Shown here: positions 1 to 13,400 of the stretch, one piece after another
Position numbering within the stretch: position 1 is the stretch's first letter
Layout: each line of letters begins with the position of its first letter
NCBI RefSeq assembly: GCF_028858725.1
Contig: NC_084772.1
Location: forward strand, 19,879,548-19,943,547
Reading direction: 5' to 3'
From: Colius striatus
Taxonomy: Eukaryota; Chordata; Aves; Coliiformes; Coliidae
DNA length: 64,000 bases
Made by a program: the position numbers and the translations under genes
Notes under the pieces: generated by a model
Database searches by the model: none
Told to the model about the DNA's origin: nothing
The model's input: only the letters and a program-made list of their open reading frames with translations

Positions 1-935
1 GGCCTGCCTTGGGAAGGATATATCACTTCCCTTTGAGAAATATGGAAGGTATTGTCTGTAATCACTGCCCACCCTAGGCTGGGCAGGGAGGCTGGGGGTT
101 TTTTTGCAATGGCTTCTGCAGCCTTTGTTTTGTTTTGTTTTTCCCCTGGTCTTTCACACAAATTAGACAAGTCCCAGGGGCTGGAATGCTCTGCACAGTG
201 GCTATGTGCATCCACAGGCATTAGGCAAGGAGGTCAGAGAGGGATTGAGTTGGATGAAGAAGCCTGATTCATGCCGATGTGGCTGCTTGCAGCCCTGAGG
301 TGACAGCTGTGGTGGCTGCAATGTCCCGTGGCGCCATCTGTTACTACTGGCATTTGCTGAAAGCCTTCATGCTTAACCCCATGTCTGACAAGCTTTAACT
401 GCCTTCTGTTCTCCTTCCTTTCCTCAGTGCCAAACAAGAAGGTTCTTGTTCTGCACAAGGTATAGATATGAGAAGAGCCAGCAGTGCTTCATTAGATGCA
501 AGTAGATACACAGGGATTGCATTTCCAGAAATCATCTTGTCTTGATGTCAAAGCAGGTCATCACAGAGAACAGAGAAACTATACCCTCAGGAGCAGATGA
601 CTTTGGTCTGGTTTTCACTGAGATGCACATCATGGGCAGCGGGAATTTTGCTGTCCATGACTGAAAGGAGAGAAAAGGAGATTGCAGTTCCCCAGAGACT
701 TGCTTTTGGATAGTCAAATGGCATGCATGTATCAGCCTTTCAATAGTCCAAGCTGGGTCAGGAGGAGTTCATTCCCAAGAGAGATCGATCTGCACTCAGC
801 TTCACGAACTGCAGTCTGGCAAAAAGATGGACAAACGCCACAGGAATCTGAAAGATGTATTATTAGGATGTGTGTAGCTCATATTTCATTCTTCCAAATG
901 TCTAGATACATTAATGAAACCCATGTTTCATTGTT
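1..935. other. Non-coding flank, no gene seen
   Basis: No reading frame here resembles a known protein. A short TTTTG-type microsatellite lies at about 124-142. A CTCF-like core (GCGCCATCTGTTA) is at about 330-342. Nothing else is recognised. Confidence 0.5.
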
Positions 936-1016
936 TCACAGAATTTTAAGACCAAAGGGACCATTAGATCATCTGGTTTGACCTGGGTAACACAGGCCAG
1001 AGAATTTCATCCACAG
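936..1016 (-). mobile_element. Old CR1-like 3' fragment
   Basis: The segment reads like the reverse complement of a diverged CR1 3' end: a cacagaat start, an 'agggaccattagatcatctg' core, then a gacctgggtaacacaggcc block. That second block is more typical of old CR1/L3-like families shared with turtles and crocodiles than of young avian CR1. It is short and unable to move by itself. The exact subfamily cannot be assigned without a repeat library. Confidence 0.55.
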
Positions 1017-4000
1017 AGACAAATAATGTGTGTTTGATTAAGTTCAGTTAACACAACGTTTCACCAAAACAATAGAAATGGATGCACTTTCATAATCCAT
1101 ATTTTTAGGAAAGATCTTACAATTTACGTTTTCCCTTTGGGAATAGGAGCTCAGCTTTTATTGTTCTGTTAAATGGCAACGTTGCCCACAGCAGTGGCCT
1201 GGCCACGCTCCCACCGAGGGGGGGAATGGGGAGCGGAAGCCACAGCCACATCACAGAGGACCGAGCACCATCGTAAGCCATGCCAGTGAGGCTGGAGCCA
1301 TCTGAGACCCCCCTCCCTGGTCTGTCAAGTGTGTGGGGCTGGCAGGGTCTGACTGCAACACAACTTGATCTGTGAAGCGAACCCAAGTAGAGAGATCCTC
1401 TATCCTTCCCCCCAAATCATCTCAAATGAGCGGTGCTAAGACTGAACACAAGCTGAGGATGCTTCTGCAAGCTGCCCTTTTTTTGTTATTATTGTTAGCA
1501 GAAACGTGGTGGAAGATACTCAGACATTCTGGCCAGGAGCAGAGAAAGCAGCTTTGAAATAAAATATCACTATTATGGCTGCATATTTCAACTGGCACCA
1601 GATGAAGACTGTTGCAATGAGCACTGCACAAGGAATTGCTGGAAGACACCGTGAACAAATGGCAGGAGAAGACTGACTAGTGGTGAGAAAACCAAAATAT
1701 CTTTAGAACCACTGGAAATTATTAAAGTTCTGACAGCATTCCTCATGGCATCCCTCTCCTCTCTCAGAAAGAAATACTGTGGAAGTGATCAGCATTTTTT
1801 CTCACTGAAATTTTGGCCAAAAAAGAGCTGTCTTTTGCATCCCACAAAAGAATATCCCACATTCTTACTTCCTTTTCCCAAATTATTGAGTGACGAAACG
1901 GAAGCACAAAGAGACTTTCCCAAGGTCACAAAGGAAGCCTAAGGAAGAGACCAGGAACCAAAATCTAAATTTCTGAGTCTCAGTCCATCATTACAATCAG
2001 CAGAGAAAATTATGATAACCTCTTTTATTTGCTGTATGATATTCCATGAACATTCCTCAGCCTAAATGATGTATGTTTCAGACAGGGCTTAATGATGAAG
2101 TTAGGAGGAGCTGCAGCTATTTATGAAAGTATACCCACTGCTGCTGATGTTTGTTCAGTACCTTAAACTGTTTAAATGAGAGGAGAAATGAGTGTTCCCT
2201 GCCTCTTTGCATTCTTCTGATGAAGCATATGCAAACAGGTCATGAAAAGTGAGGTATCTGTGAACATTATTTCTTGTAGGGCTTTCAATTTCCTCACTAG
2301 TGCGGCTTGTATGAATGGAGCCTTTTGGTACTGGAGTTGATCAAGGTTTTCATAAGTGGAAAACACTGACTCTACTGTCTCCTTTTCTCCTTTCCTTTTT
2401 TCATCTTGTGGTCCACATTACTCACGGGCTGCAACCGATTCCCAAGAAAGCCACAATCAGTGGATTCTCCCTCTGTCTGTAAAAACAAGGCTGGATCAGA
2501 CCTGCCATGAGGTCATCGTTAGCAGCCCGTTTTTGGCTGGAACCAAGCTGTGAAGCCAATTCACACACTCACAGACACCCCTCACAAGGTCTGCATGCCA
2601 GAGCACCAACAGTGCTCCCACGGTCACTGCCCACGAATTGGGTAGCCAGACCCAGTTGGCAAGGCAAGACTTCTTTGGCCACCCTGCTATCTGCCACACC
2701 AGTGGGACTCAGTGGGGATGATGCTTTTAAAACAACATGGGGAATAAAATAGCGAGAGCACAGCAGAGGACTAATTAGTGGCAGGCAGTGGAGTGGCACA
2801 GTGGTATCACGGGGGGTCAGCACCTCTCGTGGTGCTGAGCTGCTCAGATGTGGCAGAGACGGGGCTACGGGAAAGGCTCCTCAGACAACTGTGGGCAAAA
2901 TGCCATCTCAGCCCAGGATTATCTGGTTTCCAGTCTGAAACGGCGTGACCTCAGCTCCGTTCCCTGCAGACTTAACCCAGCAATGCTAATTTAGCACCAG
3001 CATCCTGGCTGGCAAAGTCAGCAGGGAGGCCACAAACCAAAACTCCTCCTCCTCCTGTTGGTGCTCCTCAGTGGAGATCTGAGTCACCAGGAGGGCTGGG
3101 AAACGGGTGGAGAAAGCAGGGAAAGGTGTCACTGGAAACAATCATCGTTTGTGCTACCTGCCCCTGGATACAGTGAGGTTTTGTTCTTCCACCAGCTTGC
3201 ACCAACATGGGAGTCTCTCCCTCACAAAGCACATGTCTCTCCTTTGCCAAACAGTAGACTGAAGAAATTTGTTCTTCCCGCCAGAAGCGCCTTGAAAGGT
3301 GGCAGGTTTTAGCTGTTCATAATCACATCAGAAGGGGAAATTAATTTTAAGCTATCACAAAAGGTGACAGAGTTGTCTTGCTTATGAACTGCTGCTGACT
3401 CTGTGTGTACTGATCTGTCGAGAAGAAAAGAGCCAGAAGCCTTTATTGGCTTCACTGTGCCTAGAGAAAGTGTCTGCCCTCTTCCAGAAGATAAGTTCAG
3501 CCTTGTTTATTTTCATTTTAGCTCTTCAGAAAGCTCCATTATATGCTGTACCAGACAATATCACTGTGCCTTTAAAAAGGAGAGGAAGCGTGGTCCTGGC
3601 AAACATAACCGGAGCAATAAAGTATAAATCTTTGTAATTGTTGTGGAGACAGAAAGCAAAACAAACTGTACTTAAGTACATTGTAAGAAAATGTCAGAGA
3701 TTGGAGGGAATGGTCATTAGCATACGAAATCATTTATCTCCCATGAGTGAGGGAGTTGGATGGAGACCAACACATTTAATTTTCAGTATTTTTCCTTTTG
3801 GGATTTCTTGGAATGTCAAAACTACTATTTTTTTTCCTCAAGAAAAGAAGATTGACTTCAAGGCTGATGTTCAGGGACCACAGAAACAAGTTGAACGCAG
3901 TGTCAGCTCCTCGAGTCACTCCTTGCACACATGTGTAGCCAAGTGCCCTACTACGGATGCAGATGTCCACATGCCCAAAGCTCTTGTGCAGATGCCCCAT

Positions 4001-7000
4001 CTGCAGCATTAGACTGCATGTAATGTTCATGGATGCTGCCTGGTATTGATATCCAGCTCCCGAAAGGGCTTGCAGACTGCCTCCTGTACCATCACCCCCC
4101 ATGAGGGTGTCTCCAGGATGTTAAATTTGCTGAAATTAAGATTACATTTTCCTGTAGGTCTGCAATTCCCATGGTCACTGCATAAAACCATCCCAAGAGG
4201 AACAGGATCCTTTTAGCACTACCTCACAACACCCACTGTCTATCTGATCACATTGGCCCCTTCTCTTCTGGGAAGCTTGCCTGAAAATCACTTTCACAGA
4301 CAGCCACTCCTTCGCCATGTCTCTGTGTCACCCCACCAACATCATATCAATTTACTTACTTAAAAGCTAAATTATGGAGGAATAATTTAGCTACTGGGAA
4401 TAACATGATGTGAAGTATCTCCACCCAGCTGGCATCAGGTGATGAGCGAGGTGTTCTCCCTCTGTGGTCCCTCTCCCAGGAGAGTCAAGGGACAGGGATG
4501 GGTTGAAGCTGATGGAGAGCCCCACGCCGCTGAGCTTGGTTACACAGCTGCCGAGCTGAAATGCATGAAGTTATTTGAGACAGTTATGGAAACATTTGGG
4601 TACCCTGAACTTCTCCCTGCTGAATTCTTGTCCCAGATGGGAAGAAAATGAAGTTCAGATCTTCTGGGATTAATATAATCAGAGAATCTGAGAGGGAAAC
4701 TTGTGAGTCCTTTTCCTCCTTTCTTTGATGAGGGAGGTGTCTCCAAGGTTAATGAACTGCATCCCTCACAGTAGGCAAAGTGATATCACATATGTTTCAG
4801 AGCACAGCAAGCTTGGAGGTACCACGGAAAAGGTTTATTCTTTTAATTATAGAACAGGAAAATCGTGTTTCAGCTCCCTAGTAAGACTGCTTCTAGCCAG
4901 AAAGCACTGAACAGTACTGAATGCAAATGTCTTGGCTGCTTTTTTTTCTTTAATAAGGTGGTCAAAAGGTCTAAGGGGAAGCAGGGATTTTGGAAGTATG
5001 CACAAAGTCAACAGTGCAGTTAGCAATGGGATAGTAAGATTTCACAGCTCTGCTTTGATCAGTATTTCAGAAAAGTGAAGCCATAGTACAGAACGTCCTC
5101 TGAACTGCAACCAAGGCACGCTTTGTCTTTTATCTCAAATATCAGCTAAGAAAATTAAAATGATATGAAAATGCTGAACTCATTACATTTTATTCGTGGT
5201 TTTACAAAACTGCATCAGTAAGGCATATGGTTTCTTAATGAAGGTAAAAATTTCTGGGACACTCTAAATGCTTTTAGGGTCTATATGTGAGCCAAAGAAG
5301 TCATCATCTCCCCAAAATGCTTTACATTTTAAAGCTGGAGTCACTTTTTAACTGTCCTTGAGTTTTTGGAGTGTACTGGTGGTTTCACTTTCTTTTCAGA
5401 AGACAATTTGAGAGCCCTAGCAATTAAAAAGCCATGTAGGGAGTGATTAATTTTGCCTTTCAACCTAATTAGCTCTTTTCTCCTCCCTCTCACTTTCTTT
5501 ATTCCTTCTTCATTACTTTTCTTCAATGTAAAAGTCCTTAAGATGTTTGCTTGAACTAATATGCAAGCAAAAGAAAAATGCCCATCCGTAACTTGAAACA
5601 GATGCAGCTTCAATAACCAAAGCTTGGATTGTACCTGGAGGTTGTGATGTGGGCTTCTCTTCAGAAAATACTTACAGATGGATTTGGTGATGTCTGTGGC
5701 TTTGGCGATTTCAGTAGATTTTGATCAAGCCTGTAAGTGTATAATAGACATCCATTTTCTTCCAGAACACCAAAATGAAGTCCACAACCTGCATTTTCAC
5801 AGCTAGGTGGAGAAAGCCCTTGGTGAAAGAGAACCTGAGCAGGAGAACCAAGCATGTTGTTAATAGCTTTTGCTAACAATTTTGTACCTATTATCTTCAT
5901 TCTAAAGCACTCTCTTCCTCTAGAAAGAGTCAATACTAATAAATTAATAAACAGAGCTTTAAAATGTTCTTTGCTTTCCCTTTATTCTTCTTGATGTGTG
6001 ATTTCAGACAACAAAAATCCCTGCCAAGCATCTTCTTGTCAAAATACCTACAGAACAAGCAGCACACAGTCAAGTGAGAAGCCCTATCCTCATCTTGCAT
6101 GAGAGGACTTCAGCCTGCACCACGGCACTGATCCTGAGCCAAACCTTTCCAATATAACAGGAGATTGGACAGAGATGGAGGTCAAGGTCTATTTGTGTAA
6201 TTATCCCATATCTGTTGTCCTTAGCAAAACCACAGGACCTTGCTGAAACAGCCTTAGCCAGGATGCTTCTAGCCTATGGGGGTAACACCACAGAGCAGAG
6301 TTGCATGAAATTTTGTTTTCTTTAAAGCAAGCAGTCTTCTAAATCTTTTCTGAATCTCAGTTTTCCCACTCAGCTGTACAAGAGCATTCAGTGCCTCTTA
6401 CATGGCACAAAAGTGCTGACTTAGCAAAGCCATAATGATGCAAAAGTTTAACAATAAGCTGAAATCTTTTCAATTTCAGTGACATTCCCCTGGTTACAGT
6501 TAGGTATATGCTTAGAGTCTTTACTGTGACATAGCCTAAGTATAGAAAATAAAGTCAGTAATAAGAGTTTTTTTCCTTTGGCCTCTGTGATCTTTGTGTC
6601 TTCACAATGTGGTGACAGACAACTTTTTCCCCAGTAGCATCATGCTGGTAAGTATTTGTTCAAGTCTTGTCTCAGGAGGGATAGACCTTACTGCAAAAGC
6701 TGAAATGGTGACAAACAGATTATAGCAAATGGAGAACCTCTGTTATCAATTTCCTTGGAGACATGGAGAGGTGGTTGGCCAAGGGAAAAACAAGCTCATG
6801 AAAGTGCTCAACATGGGAAATACCATTTACGGTCATGTAGGAAATCAAACAGCACTGGGACTACACAGATCTCTCATGATCTCCCAACCTTTCAACCATT
6901 ACTAGACATTACTATACATTGATATAGGTACATTTTTAACTGAGAACTGGAAAACATCATTTTTCCATAAACTTCCTGTGCTTTTTAACTCTGGTAGGTG

Positions 7001-10000
7001 CCGCACTCTCAGCAGATAAGCTATCAACAGGATCAGTGATCACTAGAGAACCATGTAATTTATCCAAATGCTAATAAAATTGTACATTGTTGTGCTCCTC
7101 CCTGGTGTAAATCCAGGTGTTGGTTTCCTGTTCAAAGTCTAGGTTTTTTCTCTACTCCAAAATAACTCTTGAAAATTTACTTCACTGTAGTCAGATTTGG
7201 TAGAGGAAAAATAAATAAAAGGAGAGAAAGAAAGGAAAAAGGAGAGGAGTAAAAATTCCCATACAACAAAAACTCCATGACAGCAGAATCCAGATAAACA
7301 AATCATTTAAAAAACACCCTTCTTCATTTTAGTTGGGTGCCATTGCTTTTCTGGCTTGGCTAAATTAGCTGAGAGCGAGAGTCTCCGTGCAGTCCCATCC
7401 CTGTTCCAGTCCATACAAACAGAGGAAGTGGTTTCCTGGGAACAAAACCCACATGAAAGTTTTGCTGATGGTGCTTTACTTCCTGTCATTTCCTCCTCTT
7501 TTCACATTTCACACGTAAACCCTCCAGCAGGACAGAGCACCTGGTGCCCGGGTCAGATTTATTATCTCATCTGAAAGAAGAAGTGCACAACCCATCATCC
7601 ATGCTGAGCAAACCAAACCTCACCATGGCTCAGTCCAATGCCTCCTAAAATGGCAGAGAATCATCACAGATTTGTTTGGATGGGCTCCATCACAGCACTT
7701 ACTGGTGGGACATGAAAAGCTAAAAGGACTTTCTCCCTTCCATTAGCTCTGGTAATATCTTGGTCATGATGCCATGTCCATGTGTTCCTCAGGTCACATA
7801 GATGCTGTGTCTAACCCTATTTAAAGTGATGCTATTGCCATGGTTACCTTCCTTTAAGAATTATAAGGTGACTATCTCAAGTTCAGAGTGGTTGGATTTA
7901 AGAACACTTTTAGAGCAATCAAATATCTACAGTATTCAGGTCATTTCTGTGGTCTCACGTGCCTGTGAGCAAGGATCATACAGGTCTGAAGGATGATGTT
8001 AAATTACCAATCTCCTGACCTACACAATTCTTGCTGTGTAATAAAGTATATTTAAGGCTGTGGAAGGATAAAAGCCTAGTTGCTTCCAGAAGCACATTTT
8101 CCAAGTCATGACAAAGGTTAAAAGACTTTAATGGGTTAAAGCATCCTCCTCTGGGGTCCAGAATATTGGCTGGATTGTGTCTTGATTGTGGCACAAAACA
8201 CACAGAGCAGCCTGGTTTTTGAGGAATAGTGCTGAAGCACATGCTGTTTAAAGAGTCACAAGACATTTAATCAAACGATGAAGATACTGTGATAAGATTG
8301 GACAAAGTAGTTGGGGAGCTCACAGTCAAGAAGGTCAGGTTTCCAAATCAAAGCCATAATGCCCCTCATTATAAAAATGAGATATTTTATTGTTTTGTTA
8401 GTCACTTCCTATTAAAATGTTGAAAGTGTACATTTTGCAGAACCAAGAAGCATGACAGAAGGAAAAGTACTCTGATGAACACCTCAAATGTTAATAAACT
8501 ACAGGTCTTACAGTGGTTTATGTCTTGAAAATTAAGCCTTTAACATGTGTTTGAAGATTCCAACTTCAGCTGTTTCAGTTAATTGGAAAGCTTAAAAAAT
8601 GCAGCTTAATTAATTCAGTGCTTGTTTACGTTAAACTGTCAAGGAGTTAAGTAACAAAAAAGTGTGATTTGAGGAACATCTGATTGCGGTCCATGTGGAA
8701 TTCCATATGTCAGAGAAGCTGGAAAGCATTTTATTGAAGCATTGTCTAGAACGTGAATTAATTTTGCCCTGCTTCATAAAAGACTTCTTAGTAGGGTTGA
8801 CAAAGGATTTATCATCATTATTGCTCTGGCCTGGATCATGATTATAAATGATGCATGTGTGTGTTTTGTTTATAAAGTTCCCAGTTTGCAATTAAAACAA
8901 CCTGTAATTGGCTCTTTCCCTGCTTTCTCGTCAGCGGCTGATCTGAAAATCCACCATTTGTTTTCAAAAGTAATACCTGTCAAACATCTCCTCTGCTTTA
9001 CAGTGCCAGGAAAATTGAAAAACAAGAAATGTTTGAAAGATTTTAAGAGAAGGGGACTGGTACCAAGCTGGTAGAGAATAACGACGCTTCAGATTTGTTA
9101 GAACAAAAGCTGCAACCACTTTTCTGTGTGTAGCTGTTTCATTACTCGAGAGCCAATTCAAACACCCTTAATTGTGTCAAGCACTAGGAGTTTGTTTGAT
9201 TTTAATGAAATCACTTCTGAGGTTCCTGAACTTGTTTTTACTCTAAATTATCACTGTAAGTGCTTGCATGATCCTCATCGCTGGTGTGGATGTCACATGC
9301 ATCAAAGGGATGTGTTAAATTACCAGGATGTTATGTACTTCTCCAAGGGGGTGTTTGCAGTCAAGGAACAGAAGTAGCATCATGGGTTTTACCTGGCCAA
9401 TATGTTTTGGTTGATGAATATTGAGTAATTAGGAAGCATCAGGTAAAAAAAATAACAGAAGCAGGTGATCATAATCTGCTGTCCTGGCATGGTGTCCTAA
9501 GGGAACTACAGAACACCAGCAGACAAAAAGGCAGCCTGGATGTTCATAAATCAGGTGGATTCTGGATGCAATGGGAGGAGTAAGATGAGTCCCAAATATG
9601 CCTTGGGTCTTACTGGGGTCACCAGCCCTAGCAGAAATTTGTCATTCATACAGCTGGAAATGAAATGTCTCGACTCAAGACCACACATGACCTCTGCAGC
9701 ACTTGTTTTTGGATGTGCAGATGATCCTTCAAGCCATAATGATTTTTCTCTAATAATAAACATAGACTAAGGTAACTGAGTCTGGGAACCTCAAGCTCTT
9801 CATCTTTCCGCCTCTTCATCCCTATTGCCTGGAAGGTTTCCTTTACATGACTAACAGTTTAGGAAGAGCCTGAGTGAAGAACTGGCTGTTTTCAGACAGA
9901 TCAGATCAATGCCTTTGGCTTTACAACATTGCTGCTGTTATAAAACAGCTCACCTTGTAAACAAGGCAAATACTGGTCAAAGAGGATATTCTGAGCCTAT

Positions 10001-10235
10001 TGAAATACTGATGCCAAAAGAAGGGATCAGAGCAGAGATAAAAATCAAGTTTTATCATGTTTACCCTAAAGTAGCATTTTGAATATCAAATAGCCCATTT
10101 AAAGTCATCTTTTCATTTTCTTGACAGTGTATGATAGCTTTAAGTCTTTCAAATCTGTTTTTTCTTCTTTGATACCATCTCTAGGTTTGCTAGAAGCACA
10201 GCCATCCTGGACTCCATGACTGCTGCAAGAACAAA
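1017..10235. other. Gene-desert DNA downstream of FOXL1
   Basis: About 9 kb with no exon I can support. Open frames are short (under about 125 codons), unrelated to families I know, and lack splice-site context. The DNA is AT-richer than the gene end of the window. A block at about 8,570-9,330 has high complexity and dense homeodomain-like and forkhead-like core motifs; it is listed separately as a candidate conserved element. Confidence 0.5.
8570..9330. promoter_or_regulatory. Candidate conserved non-coding element
   Basis: High-complexity, non-repetitive AT-rich sequence with many transcription-factor-like cores: TTAATTAATTC near 8,608, TGTTTACG near 8,624, TTGTTTATAAAG near 8,867, GTAATTGGC near 8,903 and CCTTAATTG near 9,166. 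It has no coding signal. It lies on the 3' side of FOXL1, where long-range enhancers of FOX clusters are plausible. The call is inference from composition only; a multi-species alignment would decide it. Confidence 0.25.
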
Positions 10236-10430
10236 TGATTCCACAAGCTGCCCAGGGAGGGTGTGGAGGCTCCTTCTCTGGAGGTCTTCAAAACCTACCT
10301 GGACACGTTCCTGTGTGACCTGAGCTAGGTGGGACCTGCTTTGGCAGGGGGGTTGGACTGGATGATATCTAAAGGTCCCTTCCAACCCCCACCATTCTGT
10401 GATTCTATGACTGTATGATTTTATGATTCT
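10236..10430 (+). mobile_element. CR1 retrotransposon 3' end (5'-truncated)
   Basis: This is the typical CR1 3' tail in plus orientation: gctgcccagggaggg, tggaggtcttcaaaacc, a ggttggactggatgat block, ggtcccttccaacc, and a terminal series of variants of the ATTCTATGA-type octamer. CR1 is the dominant non-LTR element of bird genomes and normally inserts as short 5'-truncated copies. No coding capacity remains. The left boundary is approximate. Confidence 0.93.
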
Positions 10431-13400
10431 GAAGACATTGCCAGGCGTACCAGCTTACTTGTGTCACTTGTGGTTTGAACAAACCCATGGTCCAGTCTAT
10501 TGGAAATGCTCCCTAAAACGCTGTTGCAAACGCCAGTGGTATTGGATACACCCAAAGTCAATAGATGGTCCATTAAACATAAACTGCCTATGCAAAAGCT
10601 TTTTCCCTTCCCAGTAAATCAAGCTCCCATTTTCCATTCACAAAATTTGTGTGCCTGAGTGTTGGTTTTGAAGTTGACTGTGTTGGATGGCGTTCAAACA
10701 TCAGGACATTTTTATCACAGGTTTAGGGTTGGGGTTTTTTTTATTCATATGAAAGTTAAAAGCCTAATGGGATCACTGCACAGAGACACGATAGTTCCAG
10801 GAGAGGAAGTCATAGGCGATAAAAAGAAGGGTGTTCCATTTCAAAGCCTTCTCCTAGAAAGTCTCAGAAAGCCATGAATAGAAAACACTTAGGCTAATGC
10901 TGCCAGCCTGCATTATGGATATCAAATAAATGTCTTTAGAAAAGAAGTTTCTTTTTTTAGCTCTTGGGGGAAATTAAAATAACATACTTGCAGAGGAGAA
11001 TATGCAATCTGAGGGAATGCTTTGTTGATGTTTAATACAACACAGGGAAGGTATTTTTGAATTCTCTGAAGCAAATCAAGCTGGATACATTTCAGTGCCC
11101 TCGACTGACCATTGCAATGAGCCTTGTTCTGGGCCGTATTCTGAGCTTGGTTTGGTTAATTCCACTGATTAGCATCACCAGGGCTTCAGGCAACATTCAG
11201 ACATCAACTAAACCCCTTTAATAATCTGAAATGTGTCTCATTTCTTCTCAATCCTTCCCTTTCCTGTCCGATGTGACGTTTTCTCAACTATTTTTCCTTA
11301 TAGCTGGGTTCCCAATTTTTCCCTGGGGACAACGTTGCATCGATCTCCCTGCAAACACTTTGTGTCAGTCCTCTGTCCCATTTCAGTACATAGCCTATTT
11401 TCAAGAGGACAAATTTTCTGTGTAAAGAAGAGATTTTTTTACATATTGTGAAAGTGATAAGTAATAGCTACTTATATGTGTAATGCAAGGTTTGTGGAAG
11501 CTTTAGCCAGCTGCTGGAACCCATGGAAACATAAAATGGATCTCTCAGTGTTGTTTTTGCTTGATGACCCAAGCAGAAATGCTTGGACCATCTGAACATG
11601 AAACAAGCCCTCCACTTTCACTGGAAGCATCCCACAAGGGAGATCCATTTCTGCATTCAGCTCAGCAGAAGTTTCGCAAACCTTGGCTGAAACTGTGATG
11701 CCAGCTGGCAGAGAAGCTTAGCAACTGCACCAATTTCTTTTACTTTTTTGCATTTCTCTCTCTTTTTCCTTTCTCAGACTTGTTTGTGAGCAAGTCTGGC
11801 TTAGCCAGCCCTGTGTTTGCACACAGGCAAAACCCTACCTGCAGATTTTCCTCTCTGAGCAGTGCAGACACACAGGGAGCTCCGTTGTGCTGGGTTATCG
11901 TTGTGCAGCATCAACCACTGTGGGCATCACAAGGCAAAAAGGAGGCAAAAGACAGACATGACTGTGTCCCAGAAAGCAGGATTTGTCCCTCATTACCACA
12001 GGGTGTGGCAGGACACTCATTTCAATGCATCCCATGTACATAGCAAAATCTATTCCCAAACTCTAACCTGCAGCTGAATTCAAGTGTGCACAATGGCTTT
12101 TCTTCAGCATTTTTTTCTGCTAACAATATTTGGCCAGTATTTATTGGAGTGTTTGAAGAGGGACTTTTATTCATGTGAATATAGGTATTCATCATGTAAA
12201 TGAATGTATTTATTCTGTAAAGGCTCACCCTGTCTCTGCTACACTCATGCAGTTACTTGATAGGAATGTGACAAGAGGAAATTGAATATAAAGTCTACTG
12301 GACAGCCAATAAATCAGGCTTATATCTCTCTCTCTACCTCAGACAGGAAGGAACCCAGCTATTTTTAAATCTAGGGTCCATACAGCTAGCCAGAGCTGTT
12401 TCTTTTAAGAAAAAAAAAAAAAGAGAAAACCCAAAAAGAAGCAAAAAATATAACAGAAAAATTACGAAGAATTTAAATGCCCAGTAACTCCTTAGACTTG
12501 CTTACCCAGCCCTGTGCCCATCCCCAACAAGGGCATTGCCTCCCCTTCCCTGAGGCGCACAACAGGCTCACAATACAGCCAAATCCCAGTCATGGACCCA
12601 GTGTCAAATCCAACATAAGGCAAATTCATCAGCCCAAACCAAGTGATGGATAAAAAAATACAGCGATAAAAATAATTCTCAGACCATTGCCAACACTGTG
12701 AGCCCTGTGCACGATTCCAGAGCCATCCTGTCCAGATGTGACAAATCTTCTCTGCCAAGTAGGCTGTGGCACAGGTCTTTTAAAGTCAAATGTCTTCAGC
12801 TTGGAGTGTTTTGAGTCAGCAGAGCTGGTTACACACATATGACCTCGCCAGGGCTGCCGGGTAGGAGTGATTCGTTCCAAGCAATCCCCCAGTGTGAATC
12901 TTTGCTGATTAACATTTTCATTTGTCTTCCTTTAACAAGCAAGTTACTGCTGATGAGGAGAGGAGGGATTCTTAAGTTTCTTAGAACTAAATTAACTATT
13001 CCTACTCAATTTGCTCTGGCTGGACTTACATTATATTGCCCTCAAGGCTGTTAATTTGAAAAATGCTCTTGGATAAATTTTTTTCCCCAATTATTCTCTC
13101 TTTTTTTAGTGTTCCTGATAGAGATCCAAGTGTTAATAAGGAGTTAAGTTACATTTCTTGGTAAGGTTTCTTAATTGCCAGTGCTGGCTGAAACCTGAAC
13201 AGTTCAGAGATTCTGATGATTATGTCAGCCTGAATATTATTACACCGAAATCCCTTCAGGATAACTGTAGCTTTTGTTGTATCCATTGCATCATTTTCCT
13301 AGTGTTGTTCAAACCCAGTACTATAATAATTTTGTGGATTGGAAGGAAATTCACTGTGTCCATAATGCTATGCCTCTGGAGTAGGCATACGAAAGGTTTT

